This document shows positions 9,232 through 17,050 of a stretch of DNA of 64,000 bases, one piece after another (within the stretch, counting starts at the first letter, position 1; the number at the start of each line of letters is the position of its first letter). Position numbers and translations under genes: made by a program. The notes beneath the pieces are model-generated. The model was not told where the DNA came from. It did no database searches and saw only the letters and a list, made by a program, of their open reading frames with translations. The DNA comes from Bryobacterales bacterium (GTDB lineage Bacteria > Acidobacteriota > Terriglobia > Bryobacterales > Bryobacteraceae): assembly GCA_003164035.1 (NCBI GenBank), contig PLRS01000081.1, forward strand, positions 1 to 64,000. The letters are read 5' to 3'.

Positions 9232-9400
9232 GTGAGCGTGGCCAAGTTTTACAAAGGCCACATCTCCGGCTGGATGTTGGCGATCTTGGCTATCGGGCTT
9301 CAGAATAGCGTCCGCGAAATATGCTGACGATCCGGCCAAGACTGTACTGGTAGTCCGCTATTCGGCATGGCTGAGCACGGCGGGAGCAGTTTGGGCGCTC

Positions 9401-9967
9401 TTGGTCGCCCAGTATGACGCGTGGCGGGGCGAACGCACGCGTGCGGAGAAAGCCGAGAAGCGGTTGATGCCCGGACTCAAGATCGGAATTGCGCAGCAGC
9501 ACTCCTGGCCCCTAGAAGAGGGACGGCGGTCTACTGGAACTGGCTATTATTTTCAGGTCACCAATCTCAGCGAAAGCGAGACCCTTGAATCGGTAAGGGC
9601 CCAGATAATGTCAATTGAGCCGAATGAGGTTAAGACGCTAACTTTTCCTCTCCCGATGCACATAAGGGACTTGGATTATAAGACCGCCGAGACCTCCTTA
9701 AATCCAAAGGCGATCATAGGATTCGACATAGCTACTGGACCAGATCGCGGTGTCAGTTCGCAAAAGCAGTTACTAATCCCATGTGTCGCCGGAGGCGATA
9801 GAGGATGGACCCCAGCTGTGCCGATCCCTACCGCTGGCCACTATCGCATGAAGGTAATAGTCAGCGCGAATAACTGTCCAGCGGAGGACACAGAATTGGA
9901 CATTTGGATAGAAAATGACTTACTCAGGTGCGTCTCCCGTCGGATTTCCGGAGTGGAGGTGCTTTGA
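9401..9967 (+). CDS. Hypothetical protein; 5' end probably frameshifted
   Basis: 188 residues from a TTG at 9401. The start is unconvincing: the same frame is open back to 9236 without an ATG, GTG or TTG before 9401, and encodes a hydrophobic stretch (SAWLSTAGAVWALLVAQYDAW) that looks like a membrane helix. In the preceding frame a GTG at 9232 encodes another hydrophobic helix (GWMLAILAIGLQ) before stopping at 9325. Joining the two frames near 9295-9310 would give a protein with two N-terminal helices and a soluble domain. Either there is a single-base indel or sequencing error, or this is a decayed gene. The soluble part is beta-rich and of no recognised family. Confidence 0.5.
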   Translation: MVAQYDAWRGERTRAEKAEKRLMPGLKIGIAQQHSWPLEEGRRSTGTGYYFQVTNLSESETLESVRAQIMSIEPNEVKTLTFPLPMHIRDLDYKTAETSLNPKAIIGFDIATGPDRGVSSQKQLLIPCVAGGDRGWTPAVPIPTAGHYRMKVIVSANNCPAEDTELDIWIENDLLRCVSRRISGVEVL

Positions 9968-10056
9968 TTACCTTCTTGACGTCTATCCCCTTGTGACTGC
10001 GCTCAGAACCGGGTGAAGCCAGGGCCGTTCAGGGAGCGGTTGTCCGGAGACACGTT

Positions 10057-10168
10057 GGCGAGCCGCAACCAGGGGTGCGGCCTGTCCCCGGGTTGCATGG
10101 CAGCATATTCGAGACGGGCGCCGGGATTAGTCCCGGCGTGGCGGACTGAGAGTTCGCTCCACGAATGG
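10057..10168. repeat. Dispersed repeat, family R copy 1
   Basis: The segment GGCGAGCCGCAACC...CCCGGGTTGCATGGCAGC, followed by GCGCCGGGATTAGTCCCGGCGTGG and GGACTGAGAGTTCGCTCCACGAA, recurs with changes at 45631-45770 and 49630-49752. The end contains two hairpins: GCCGGGA/TCCCGGC and an outer CGTGG/CCACG enclosing a short inner stem. It lies upstream of the peptidase gene. Confidence 0.75.
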
Positions 10169-10237
10169 CATGATTATTTTCCGACAAGCCCTCAGTGCTA
10201 GAATCTCGTTTACCGCGAGGATTCGGGAGGGCCGCAG

Positions 10238-11650
10238 GTGTTGGGGATTAACCGTCGAAGCACATTGACCGCGCTTGCGATGCTGATTGGCGCCGGATCG
10301 GGATATGCCCAATCCGACCGGACGCTGGAGCGGTTTCGCGCGACCTACAAGGAACTGGTCGAGACCAATACTACCCTTTCGGCCGGCGATTGCACCTTGG
10401 CGGCGCAGCGCATGGGCGCGCGGCTGCTCGCCGCCGGTTATCCGGACCGGGACGTGCGCACATTCGTCCCCGAGGGACATCCAAAGGAGGGCGGCCTGCT
10501 GGCCGTGCTGCACGGGTCCGAGCCTGGGGCGAAGGCTATCCTGATGCTGGCCCACGTCGACGTGGTCGAGGCCAAGCGGGAGGACTGGACGCGCGACCCC
10601 TTCACCCTGATCGAGGAAGGCGGATACTTCTACGGCCGGGGAACCAACGACATGAAGGCCCAGGCCGCCATCTGGGTCGACAACCTGGTCCGTTTTCGGG
10701 AAGAGGGTTTTCGGCCAAAGCGGTCGATCAAGTTGGCGCTGACCTGCGGGGAAGAAACCAACGGCGCGCTGAACGGCGCGGGCTGGCTGACCACGCACGA
10801 ACGCGACGCGATCGATGCCGAGTTCGCCCTGAACGAAGGCGTCGGCGGTATTCTGTATCCCGAGGGGCGCCGGGTGGCGCTCGAAATTCTGGCTGCCGAA
10901 AAGACCTCCCAGAACTACGTGCTGGAGGCGACCAATCCCGGAGGCCATAGTTCGCGGCCGGTTCCCGATAACGCTATCTATCACCTGGTGCGCGCCGTCG
11001 ATCGCGTGAGCCGCTACGAGTTTCCAGTTCAGTTGAACGACGCGAATCGGGCCTACTTCACTGGCATGTCGAAGATCGTCGGCGGCCAGGCTGGCGCCGC
11101 CATGGCAGCCGTGGTCGGGAATCCGGACGACCGGGCCTCGGTGGCGGTTCTGGACCGGGACGCGAATTGGCACGCCATGCTGCGCACGACCTGCGTGGCG
11201 ACCATGCTCTCGGCCGGCCACGCCACCAACGCCTTGCCGCAGAGGGCTCGCGCGAACATCAACTGCCGCATCTTTCCCGGCGTGTCGCGCGATGCCGTGC
11301 TGGCTCAACTGGTCAAGATTGTCGAAGATCCCGCCGTCGCGGTCACCATTCCGGAAGTTCGCGGACCTGTGGCGGAACCAGCCCCATTGACGCCGCGCAT
11401 CCTGAAGCCGATCGAGAAACTGGCGGACGAGATGTGGCCCGGAGTCCCGGTTGTCCCGACGCTGGAGCCCGGTGCGACGGACGCCCAGTTTCTCGACCCC
11501 GCGGGCATCCCGACCTATGGGATTTCAGGCCTCTTCCAGGATTCCGACCTCGGGCACATCCATGGCCTGAACGAGCGCATCCGGGTGCAGTCGGTCTACG
11601 ACGGCCGAACGTTTCTTTATCGGCTGGTGAAGCTCTACGCGGACCAGTGA
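10238..11650 (+). CDS. Exported M20-family metallopeptidase
   Basis: 470 residues from a GTG at 10238, which has GGAGG 7 nt upstream and leads straight into a signal peptide (RRSTLTALAMLIGAGSGYAQ). The M20/M28 metal-site motifs are visible: H106-x-D108 in LAHVDVV, bridging D138 in GRGTNDMKA, the catalytic E172-E173 pair in TCGEETNG, an Asn-Glu-Gly further on, and a late His (LGHIHGLNE). A dimerisation or lid domain sits between about 235 and 360. It likely hydrolyses peptides or acyl-amino acids outside the cytoplasm. A phosphoesterase gene follows 58 bp downstream on the same strand. Confidence 0.88.
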   Translation: MLGINRRSTLTALAMLIGAGSGYAQSDRTLERFRATYKELVETNTTLSAGDCTLAAQRMGARLLAAGYPDRDVRTFVPEGHPKEGGLLAVLHGSEPGAKAILMLAHVDVVEAKREDWTRDPFTLIEEGGYFYGRGTNDMKAQAAIWVDNLVRFREEGFRPKRSIKLALTCGEETNGALNGAGWLTTHERDAIDAEFALNEGVGGILYPEGRRVALEILAAEKTSQNYVLEATNPGGHSSRPVPDNAIYHLVRAVDRVSRYEFPVQLNDANRAYFTGMSKIVGGQAGAAMAAVVGNPDDRASVAVLDRDANWHAMLRTTCVATMLSAGHATNALPQRARANINCRIFPGVSRDAVLAQLVKIVEDPAVAVTIPEVRGPVAEPAPLTPRILKPIEKLADEMWPGVPVVPTLEPGATDAQFLDPAGIPTYGISGLFQDSDLGHIHGLNERIRVQSVYDGRTFLYRLVKLYADQ

Positions 11651-11708
11651 CCCAGCCGGCGAACCACAATTCCGCAACTCGCAGTGCTCCATCCGGGTTT
11701 GTCGGGGT

Positions 11709-13163
11709 ATGAACCGATTGCACGGGCTCTTGCATTTTGCGGCAACGAGGTTGCTCCCGGTCTGGTTCGGAAGCTTCGTGGCCATGGCGCAGATTCCTAA
11801 CTTCCAGCACATCGTGGTGATCTTTCAGGAGAATCGGACTCCGGACAATCTGTTCCAGGGTCTATGCTCGGCGCCATTCGGCTCGGCCGCATCCTGCAGC
11901 ACCACACCCACCGCCTCGCAATACAATATTCAAACGTCGGGCTGGCTGGACCGCAACTCCGCGACCGGTGTGACGCAGCCCGGCACCGTAGCATTGGCGA
12001 ACAAGTACGATCTTAGCCATGCGCATTCAGCCTTTGTCGCGCAGTGCGACGCGAACCCGGTAACGGGCGCCTGCAAAATGGACGGTTCCGGCGGGGTTAC
12101 CTGCTCGGGCAAGTGCCCATCGAAGCCGCAGTTCCGGTATGTCGATAACTCAACCAATGTGGTGACTCCCTATCTGCAGTTGGCCACGCAATATGGATGG
12201 GCTAACTACATGTTCCAAACCAATCAGGGGCCCAGTTTCCCCGCTCATCAGTTCATCTTCGGGGGAACGTCGGCGCCGAGCGCGGCCGACGATGCCGCCG
12301 GGATCTTCGCCTCGGAGAACATGTCGGGAACCAAGTCTGTGGCCGGATGCACGGCATCGGCCGGGACCACGGTGGAGTTGATCACCCCCGCCGGCGAAAA
12401 CCAGAAGGTCTATCCGTGTTTCGAGCATTCCACCATGGCGGACATCCTTCCCGGGAACGTAACCTGGCGATACTATGCGCCCAGCGCGGGATCGATCTGG
12501 ACCGCGCCCAATGCGATTCAGCATATCTGCCAATCCACCGGTCCCGGGGGAGAGTGCGTGGGATCGGACTGGTCGGCCAACGTCGATCTGAAGCCGGCCG
12601 ATGTGCTGAGCGATATCGCGGCGTGTAACTTGCGGTCCATAAGTTGGGTAATTCCGACGGGTGCGAATTCCGATCATGCGAAGGTCAACGACGGAGGCGG
12701 GCCTTCGTGGGTATCGGCGATCGTCAATGCCATCGGAAACAGCAGCGCGTGCGACAACAACACCGGCTATTGGCAAAATACGGCGATCGTGATTGCGTGG
12801 GACGATTGGGGAGGCTGGTACGACCACGAATCTCCCACCATCCTGGCGCAACCGGAGGGCGATTACCAATATGGCTTCCGCGTTCCGCTGGTGTTCGTTT
12901 CCGCGTACACGCCGGCCGGTTACATCAACAACGCGCACCACGATTTCGGGAGCGTTTTGAGGTTTGTGGAGCACAACTTCGGTATCCGCGAAGGGGCGCT
13001 CGATTTCGCCGACAGCCGGGCCACCAACGATCTGACGGGGTTCTACGATCTCAGCCGCGCGCCGCGCTGCTACCAGGCCGTCGATGCGCCGAAGAGCGCG
13101 GCATTTTTCCTGCACGACAGACGCAAGGCAACCGATCCGGACGACGACGGCGACGGCCGGTGA
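11709..13163 (+). CDS. Exported phosphoesterase (phospholipase C/acid phosphatase family)
   Basis: 484 residues, with an N-terminal hydrophobic segment ending FVAMAQ that should direct export. The PF04185-type core starts QHIVVIFQENRTPDNLF, where the QENR segment holds the metal/nucleophile region. It continues with SFPAHQFIFGGTS, a central WDDWGGWYDHES, and FRVPLVFVSAYTPAGYI followed by HHDFGSVLRFVEHNFG. These match the AcpA/phospholipase C family that hydrolyses phosphate esters. Several Cys pairs suggest disulfides. The C-terminal tail ends in an Asp-rich DPDDDGDG stretch. A second, non-exported-looking relative is at 46980-48488. Substrate cannot be assigned. Confidence 0.85.
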   Translation: MNRLHGLLHFAATRLLPVWFGSFVAMAQIPNFQHIVVIFQENRTPDNLFQGLCSAPFGSAASCSTTPTASQYNIQTSGWLDRNSATGVTQPGTVALANKYDLSHAHSAFVAQCDANPVTGACKMDGSGGVTCSGKCPSKPQFRYVDNSTNVVTPYLQLATQYGWANYMFQTNQGPSFPAHQFIFGGTSAPSAADDAAGIFASENMSGTKSVAGCTASAGTTVELITPAGENQKVYPCFEHSTMADILPGNVTWRYYAPSAGSIWTAPNAIQHICQSTGPGGECVGSDWSANVDLKPADVLSDIAACNLRSISWVIPTGANSDHAKVNDGGGPSWVSAIVNAIGNSSACDNNTGYWQNTAIVIAWDDWGGWYDHESPTILAQPEGDYQYGFRVPLVFVSAYTPAGYINNAHHDFGSVLRFVEHNFGIREGALDFADSRATNDLTGFYDLSRAPRCYQAVDAPKSAAFFLHDRRKATDPDDDGDGR

Positions 13164-13179
13164 GCGCGCGTGGGCCGCG

Positions 13180-13929
13180 CTATTCCCAGCGGAAGACCTT
13201 CGCTGAGAGCGCCGTGCAGACGGCAAATACGGCAACCAGCGCCGCCACGTCGCCCAGGTGCGCCGACCACGCTTCGCCCTTCCAGATTCCATCGAGGAGC
13301 GATACCGCGTAGGTCAGCGGCACGACGCGCGCCACCGCCTGGAGCGCGGGCGGCAACGATTGCACCGGCACGAACAATCCGCACAGTCCGATCATCGGAT
13401 ACAGGATGGCGGCGCCGATGGGTTGGGCGAAGCGCGCCGTAGGCACAATGCTCGCGATCAGAAACCCGATCGACAGAATACTCCACGTGGCGATCAGCAG
13501 CGCCACCGTGAACCCGAATATGGGAACGTGGGTGTGGGCCGGAAAGTAGCGTTTGCCCGCCAGCACCATCAGGGCCATGGTGAGCGCCGTGAGAGCCAGT
13601 TTGACCAGCACGTGAGCGGCAAGAATCGTCTGCGGCCGCAACGGCGTGGCCCGGAGCCGCTTGAGAATGCCGCCTTCCCGGTAAATCGAGATGACGGTGA
13701 CCAGCGACAATACCGCGCTGAGCGCGATCAGCACCGACACGAAAACCGGTAGCCCGACACGCAGGAATCCGGCGGCGGCGAGTGAGCCTGGGCCGCGCAG
13801 GCCACCCACGAATCGGCCTGCCACCACAAAAACCAGCACGGGAAACAAGATGGAACCGAACGCCCCGAGCGGCTCTCGCAGGAAAATCTTGATCTCCAGC
13901 CAGGTCAGTTTCCGAAGTCCACGCAGCAT
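13180..13929 (-). CDS. ABC-2 type transporter permease
   Basis: 249 residues with six predicted membrane helices and the ABC-2 membrane-domain pattern, including an N-terminal amphipathic segment (LEIKIFLREPLGAF) and a late helix pair with VPLTYAVSLLDGIW. It begins 13 bp after the stop of the ATPase gene on the same strand, so the two form an exporter operon. Products of such pairs export drugs, lipids or polysaccharide precursors; substrate unknown. It converges on the phosphoesterase gene with only 16 bp between stops. Confidence 0.9.
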   Translation of the reverse strand: MLRGLRKLTWLEIKIFLREPLGAFGSILFPVLVFVVAGRFVGGLRGPGSLAAAGFLRVGLPVFVSVLIALSAVLSLVTVISIYREGGILKRLRATPLRPQTILAAHVLVKLALTALTMALMVLAGKRYFPAHTHVPIFGFTVALLIATWSILSIGFLIASIVPTARFAQPIGAAILYPMIGLCGLFVPVQSLPPALQAVARVVPLTYAVSLLDGIWKGEAWSAHLGDVAALVAVFAVCTALSAKVFRWE

Positions 13930-13942
13930 CGCCGAGTCTCTT

Positions 13943-14866
13943 TCAATCGCGAATCGAATGGCCGGTCAGTTTCAAAAAGACGTCCTCCAGGTTGGGCAGC
14001 ACGGTGCGGAAGTCGGCGACCCGGATGCGATTTTCGGAGAGACACTGGATCACCTCGGTCACGAAGTCCTCGCCCCGCCCCTGAATGGTGAACTGGGAGC
14101 CTTGGCGGATCACGTTCTCCACCCGCGGAATCGCGCCCAGGCGTTCTTCGGCCAGCGCGTTTTCGGTGGCCAGGATCACCGTTCGCGTGGGGCAGTGCCG
14201 CCGCACCAATTCCTCCGGACTGCCAATGTCTACGATCTCTCCGTGCTCGATGATCGCCACGCGGTCGCACAACCGCTCGGCCTCCTCCATCAGATGAGTA
14301 GTCAGAAAGACCGTTTTGCCGCGGTCCCGGATGCCGCGGACCAGGTCCCAGATGGCCCGGCGCGACTGCGGGTCCAGCCCGGTGGTCAACTCATCCAGGA
14401 ATACCACTTCCGGATCGTTGATCAGCGCCAGAGCAATGAACAGCCGCTGCTTCTGGCCGCCCGAAAGGGTCATAAACCAGGCGTTGCGTTTGTCGGCAAG
14501 GCCGAGTTGTTCGAGCAACCGGTTGCCGTCCAGCGGCTTTGGGTAGAGAGAGGCCCAGAGATCCACCGCTTCCCAGACTTTGATTCTCTTCTGGAGCTGC
14601 GCCTGCTGGAGTTGTACCCCAATCCGGTTCTGGACCTGAACCACGTCGCGGAACGGATCGAGGCCCAGGATCGAAATCCGGCCCGCGTCCGGCCGGCGGA
14701 CTCCCTCCACGCACTCCATCGTAGTCGTCTTCCCGGCACCATTCGGCCCGATCAATCCAAAAACCTCGCCTTCGCCGACGTCAAAAGAGACCTCGGAGAC
14801 GGCCACCGTGGCTCCGTAGCTCTTGCGGATGCGGGAAACGTGAATGACCGGACGGAAAGTCCCCAT
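13943..14866 (-). CDS. ABC transporter ATP-binding protein (exporter)
   Basis: 307 residues from the ATG at 14866; an upstream in-frame start at 15040 would add an implausible Pro/Arg-rich segment. It has Walker A GPNGAGKT (about 42), signature LSGGQKQR, Walker B VVFLDELTTGLDP and the H-loop LTTHLMEEAE. A C-terminal segment of about 80 residues, ending NLEDVFLKLTG, is typical of the DrrA/CcmA-like exporters paired with ABC-2 permeases. It is co-transcribed with the permease just downstream. Confidence 0.93.
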   Translation of the reverse strand: MGTFRPVIHVSRIRKSYGATVAVSEVSFDVGEGEVFGLIGPNGAGKTTTMECVEGVRRPDAGRISILGLDPFRDVVQVQNRIGVQLQQAQLQKRIKVWEAVDLWASLYPKPLDGNRLLEQLGLADKRNAWFMTLSGGQKQRLFIALALINDPEVVFLDELTTGLDPQSRRAIWDLVRGIRDRGKTVFLTTHLMEEAERLCDRVAIIEHGEIVDIGSPEELVRRHCPTRTVILATENALAEERLGAIPRVENVIRQGSQFTIQGRGEDFVTEVIQCLSENRIRVADFRTVLPNLEDVFLKLTGHSIRD

Positions 14867-15045
14867 ACAATGTCCGGCGGCTGGCGCCGCGTAGCCGGAC
14901 TCCTTTCTATTTGCGGTACCAAGAGAATACCAGAGCGTGGAGCGGCACGGCGGCGGAAACCGGGCACGGCGGAGAGGAGGATTTGGAGCCCGAGGTTGGA
15001 TTCGCGCGGTGATAAACTGGGAAGCGACTGGAGGGCTCACTGGAC

Positions 15046-15138
15046 ATGCTGTTCAATCACCCGCGCACCGATAAGGGACTGGCGCAGTTCCAAGAGGACT
15101 GGGCCACGGCGTTCCAGGAAGAGCCGGTCGGGAGATAG
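15046..15138 (+). CDS. Possible 30-residue small protein
   Basis: ATG at 15046 has GGAGGG about 11 nt upstream and encodes 30 residues, MLFNHPRTDKGLAQFQEDW..., before a TAG at 15138. The DUF3592-like gene starts 11 bp later, so the two could be co-translated. The peptide is polar, with no signal or membrane segment. A -10-like GATAAA lies at 15011-15016. It could be a real small gene or a leader; nothing else supports it. Confidence 0.35.
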   Translation: MLFNHPRTDKGLAQFQEDWATAFQEEPVGR

Positions 15139-15149
15139 TCCGCTTATCC

Positions 15150-15539
15150 ATGCCGGGCGCTCAGGCTTGGTTCGATTCGGCCGCCGGGACCGTAACGCTG
15201 CTGCTGGCCGGAGTGCTGGCGGGACTGGTTGGGATTCTGGGGTACCGGGCCTGGAAGCGCTCGCGGGTTACTCCGGAAGAGCGAGAGCGCCGTCGCCGCG
15301 CCTGGCTGGTAGCCACGGGCAAAATGTGCGACGCCGCGCTGGTGGACCTGCGGGAGGAACTGGTGTTCTACTCCTATTCGGTGCGCGGCGTGGAATACAC
15401 CGCCTCCCAGGACGTGTCGCAACTGAGCGCGTACCTGCCGCCGGAAAAGCAGATGATCACCGTGATTGCCGTTCGTTTCGACCCGGCCAATCCGGCCAAT
15501 TCGATCGTGATTTCGGAGGAATGGAGCGGGTTGCGGTAG
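15150..15539 (+). CDS. Short DUF3592-like membrane protein
   Basis: 129 residues. One membrane helix near the N-terminus (about 11-31, VTLLLAGVLAGLVGILGY), a basic cytoplasmic linker (RKRSRVTPEERERRRR-like), then an oxidoreductase-free beta domain ending VRFDPANPANSIV. This resembles the DUF3592 core VxYDPxxP of the protein at 5435-5911 but lacks the second helix. It follows a small ORF and converges with the VapC-type gene 3 bp beyond its stop. Function unknown. Confidence 0.65.
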   Translation: MPGAQAWFDSAAGTVTLLLAGVLAGLVGILGYRAWKRSRVTPEERERRRRAWLVATGKMCDAALVDLREELVFYSYSVRGVEYTASQDVSQLSAYLPPEKQMITVIAVRFDPANPANSIVISEEWSGLR

Positions 15540-15542
15540 GCG

Positions 15543-15932
15543 TTAGCAGAGCACCCGAATTCGCGCGGAAGCGTAGCGCGGAATTTCGGCGTCGAGAGTA
15601 ACGATTTCAAGAGCTTCAACCGATGCCTGCGCAATCAGTATCCGGTCGAAGGGGTCCTTGTGAATGTCGGGCAGAGTGTAAACACCGGCGATGTGGTCCG
15701 GCCGCAGCACGAGCGGATTCGCCGCCAGTTGATCGAGGGCGTCCAGCCACCAGGCACGGGGATCGCCGACTTTCAGGTTCCCCTTCATGGATTTGAGCAG
15801 AACCTCCCAATACGACACCACGCTCAGGACGTTCGGACCCGCGAGAATCGCCGAGCGCACGGCGGACGAGAGGCGGTCGGGTTCAACCAACGCGATGATG
15901 GCGATGTGGGTGTCGAGCAGGTAGCCGCTCAC
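15543..15932 (-). CDS. vapC: PIN-domain toxin (VapC-like)
   Basis: 129 residues forming a full PIN domain. The acidic catalytic residues are in place: D7 (LLDTHI), E43 (SYWEV), D93/D96 (KDPFDRILIAQA) and D114 (TLDAEI). VapC toxins are Mg-dependent ribonucleases, usually cutting tRNA or rRNA, held inactive by the antitoxin encoded just upstream. Its start overlaps the antitoxin stop by 4 bp, indicating coupled translation. The DTHI/YWEVxLK pattern is that of the subgroup paired with Phd-type antitoxins. Confidence 0.9.
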   Translation of the reverse strand: MSGYLLDTHIAIIALVEPDRLSSAVRSAILAGPNVLSVVSYWEVLLKSMKGNLKVGDPRAWWLDALDQLAANPLVLRPDHIAGVYTLPDIHKDPFDRILIAQASVEALEIVTLDAEIPRYASARIRVLC

Positions 15933-16159
15933 ACATCGCCAGACAGGAAGCGGTCGAGGTCAACGGGAGCGTCCCATCCGGGGAGCAGTTCGATACGCCC
16001 CTTCATACCGCCTAAACGGGCGTGCCGTCGCTCGGGAGGCGCTGGAGCGAGCTCGGCCACGGGCTTGCCATGCCGGGTGATGACCACCTTTTCCCCGCCT
16101 TCGACGGCGCGGATGAGTTCTGGCAAACGGTTCTTGGCTTCGGCGATGCCAACGTCCAT
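15929..16159 (-). CDS. Phd/YefM-type antitoxin
   Basis: 76 residues from the ATG at 16159. It has the Phd/YefM fold motif: VGIAEAKNRLPELIRAVEGGEKVVITRHGKPVAEL in order, then a flexible C-terminal toxin-binding tail ending DLDRFLSGDV. An upstream in-frame start exists, but its extra 48 residues are low-complexity and overlap the kinase gene region. It is expected to bind its own promoter and neutralise the PIN toxin downstream. The A/T-richer upstream segment (16166-16195, ATTATAGCCACAATTTG) is the likely promoter/operator. Confidence 0.88.
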   Translation of the reverse strand: MDVGIAEAKNRLPELIRAVEGGEKVVITRHGKPVAELAPAPPERRHARLGGMKGRIELLPGWDAPVDLDRFLSGDV

Positions 16160-16211
16160 GGCTGTCCCATTATAGCCACAATTTGTAGCTATTTTCAATT
16201 CCCATGGGACC

Positions 16212-17039
16212 TCACCCCACCGGTGCCCGAGGCCGCGGGCCGCCGGCGCGTTTGACGACCAGCATGGCGGCGTAGGCTTCGGCGGCGTCGCCGTAACGGG
16301 CATTGCGATCCAGTGCGGTGAGGCGGGCGACGATGGGGGCCAGTTCGGGATGGACTTCCGCCGATGGCGCGCCGGATTGAGGCAGCCTGCCGGTCATGGC
16401 TTCGTGCAGTACCACGCCAAGAGAGTAGAGATCCGCGCGGGCATCGAGCATCTCGCCGCGCGCTTGCTCGGGAGCCATATAGGCGTAGGTGCCAAGGATC
16501 ACGCCCGTCAGCGTCCGGGTAAACACGGCGGTTGCGCCATCGTCGCCCAGTCCCGCCGAGGCGGCACGGCCGGCCTGGTCTTTCGCCAAACCGAAATCGA
16601 GCAGCTTCACCTCTGCCTGGCGGGTGATGAAGACGTTGGCGGGCTTGATGTCGCGGTGAAGAATTCCAGCCGTGTGCGCCGCACCCAGCCCGGAAAGAAC
16701 TTGCAGGCCGATTTCGAGCGCCTCATGAGGATAGAGCCAACGGATGGCCATTCGCTCCGCCAGAGTCCAGCCCTCGAGCAACTCCATGGCCAGGAAGGGA
16801 CGCTGCTGCCAGTAACCTACCTCGTACACGGCGCAAAGATTGGGATGGTGAACGGCGCTAAGGAGCTGCCCTTCCTGCTCAAAGCGGGCCACGATGTCGC
16901 GGCTGGCGAGGTGCTCGTCCCCAAGGAACTTAAGCGCCACGGAGCGATGGTTTGCAATATCCTCGGCCTGGAAGACGATTCCCATGGAACCGTGCCCCAG
17001 TTCACGGACAACCCGGTAGCGAGTGGCCGGATCGGTCAC
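16212..17039 (-). CDS. Soluble serine/threonine protein kinase
   Basis: 275 residues, all kinase domain. Gly-rich loop GHGSMGIV (15-22), Lys37 in VALKFL, a C-helix Glu near 56, HRDIKPAN with catalytic D130, DFG at 148-150, and APEQARGE. The protein ends soon after the C-lobe, without the transmembrane helix, PASTA, WD40 or TPR regions common in Acidobacterial kinases, so it is cytosolic. The S41-like gene is just upstream on the same strand, 11 bp from stop to start, suggesting an operon in which the kinase follows the pseudo-protease. Targets unknown. Confidence 0.92.
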   Translation of the reverse strand: MTDPATRYRVVRELGHGSMGIVFQAEDIANHRSVALKFLGDEHLASRDIVARFEQEGQLLSAVHHPNLCAVYEVGYWQQRPFLAMELLEGWTLAERMAIRWLYPHEALEIGLQVLSGLGAAHTAGILHRDIKPANVFITRQAEVKLLDFGLAKDQAGRAASAGLGDDGATAVFTRTLTGVILGTYAYMAPEQARGEMLDARADLYSLGVVLHEAMTGRLPQSGAPSAEVHPELAPIVARLTALDRNARYGDAAEAYAAMLVVKRAGGPRPRAPVG

Positions 17040-17050
17040 AGCTACCTAAT

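Noticed and set aside
13691-15601. 636-codon plus-strand frame across the ABC exporter genes
   Set aside because: Antisense to an ATPase with all ABC motifs and to its permease.
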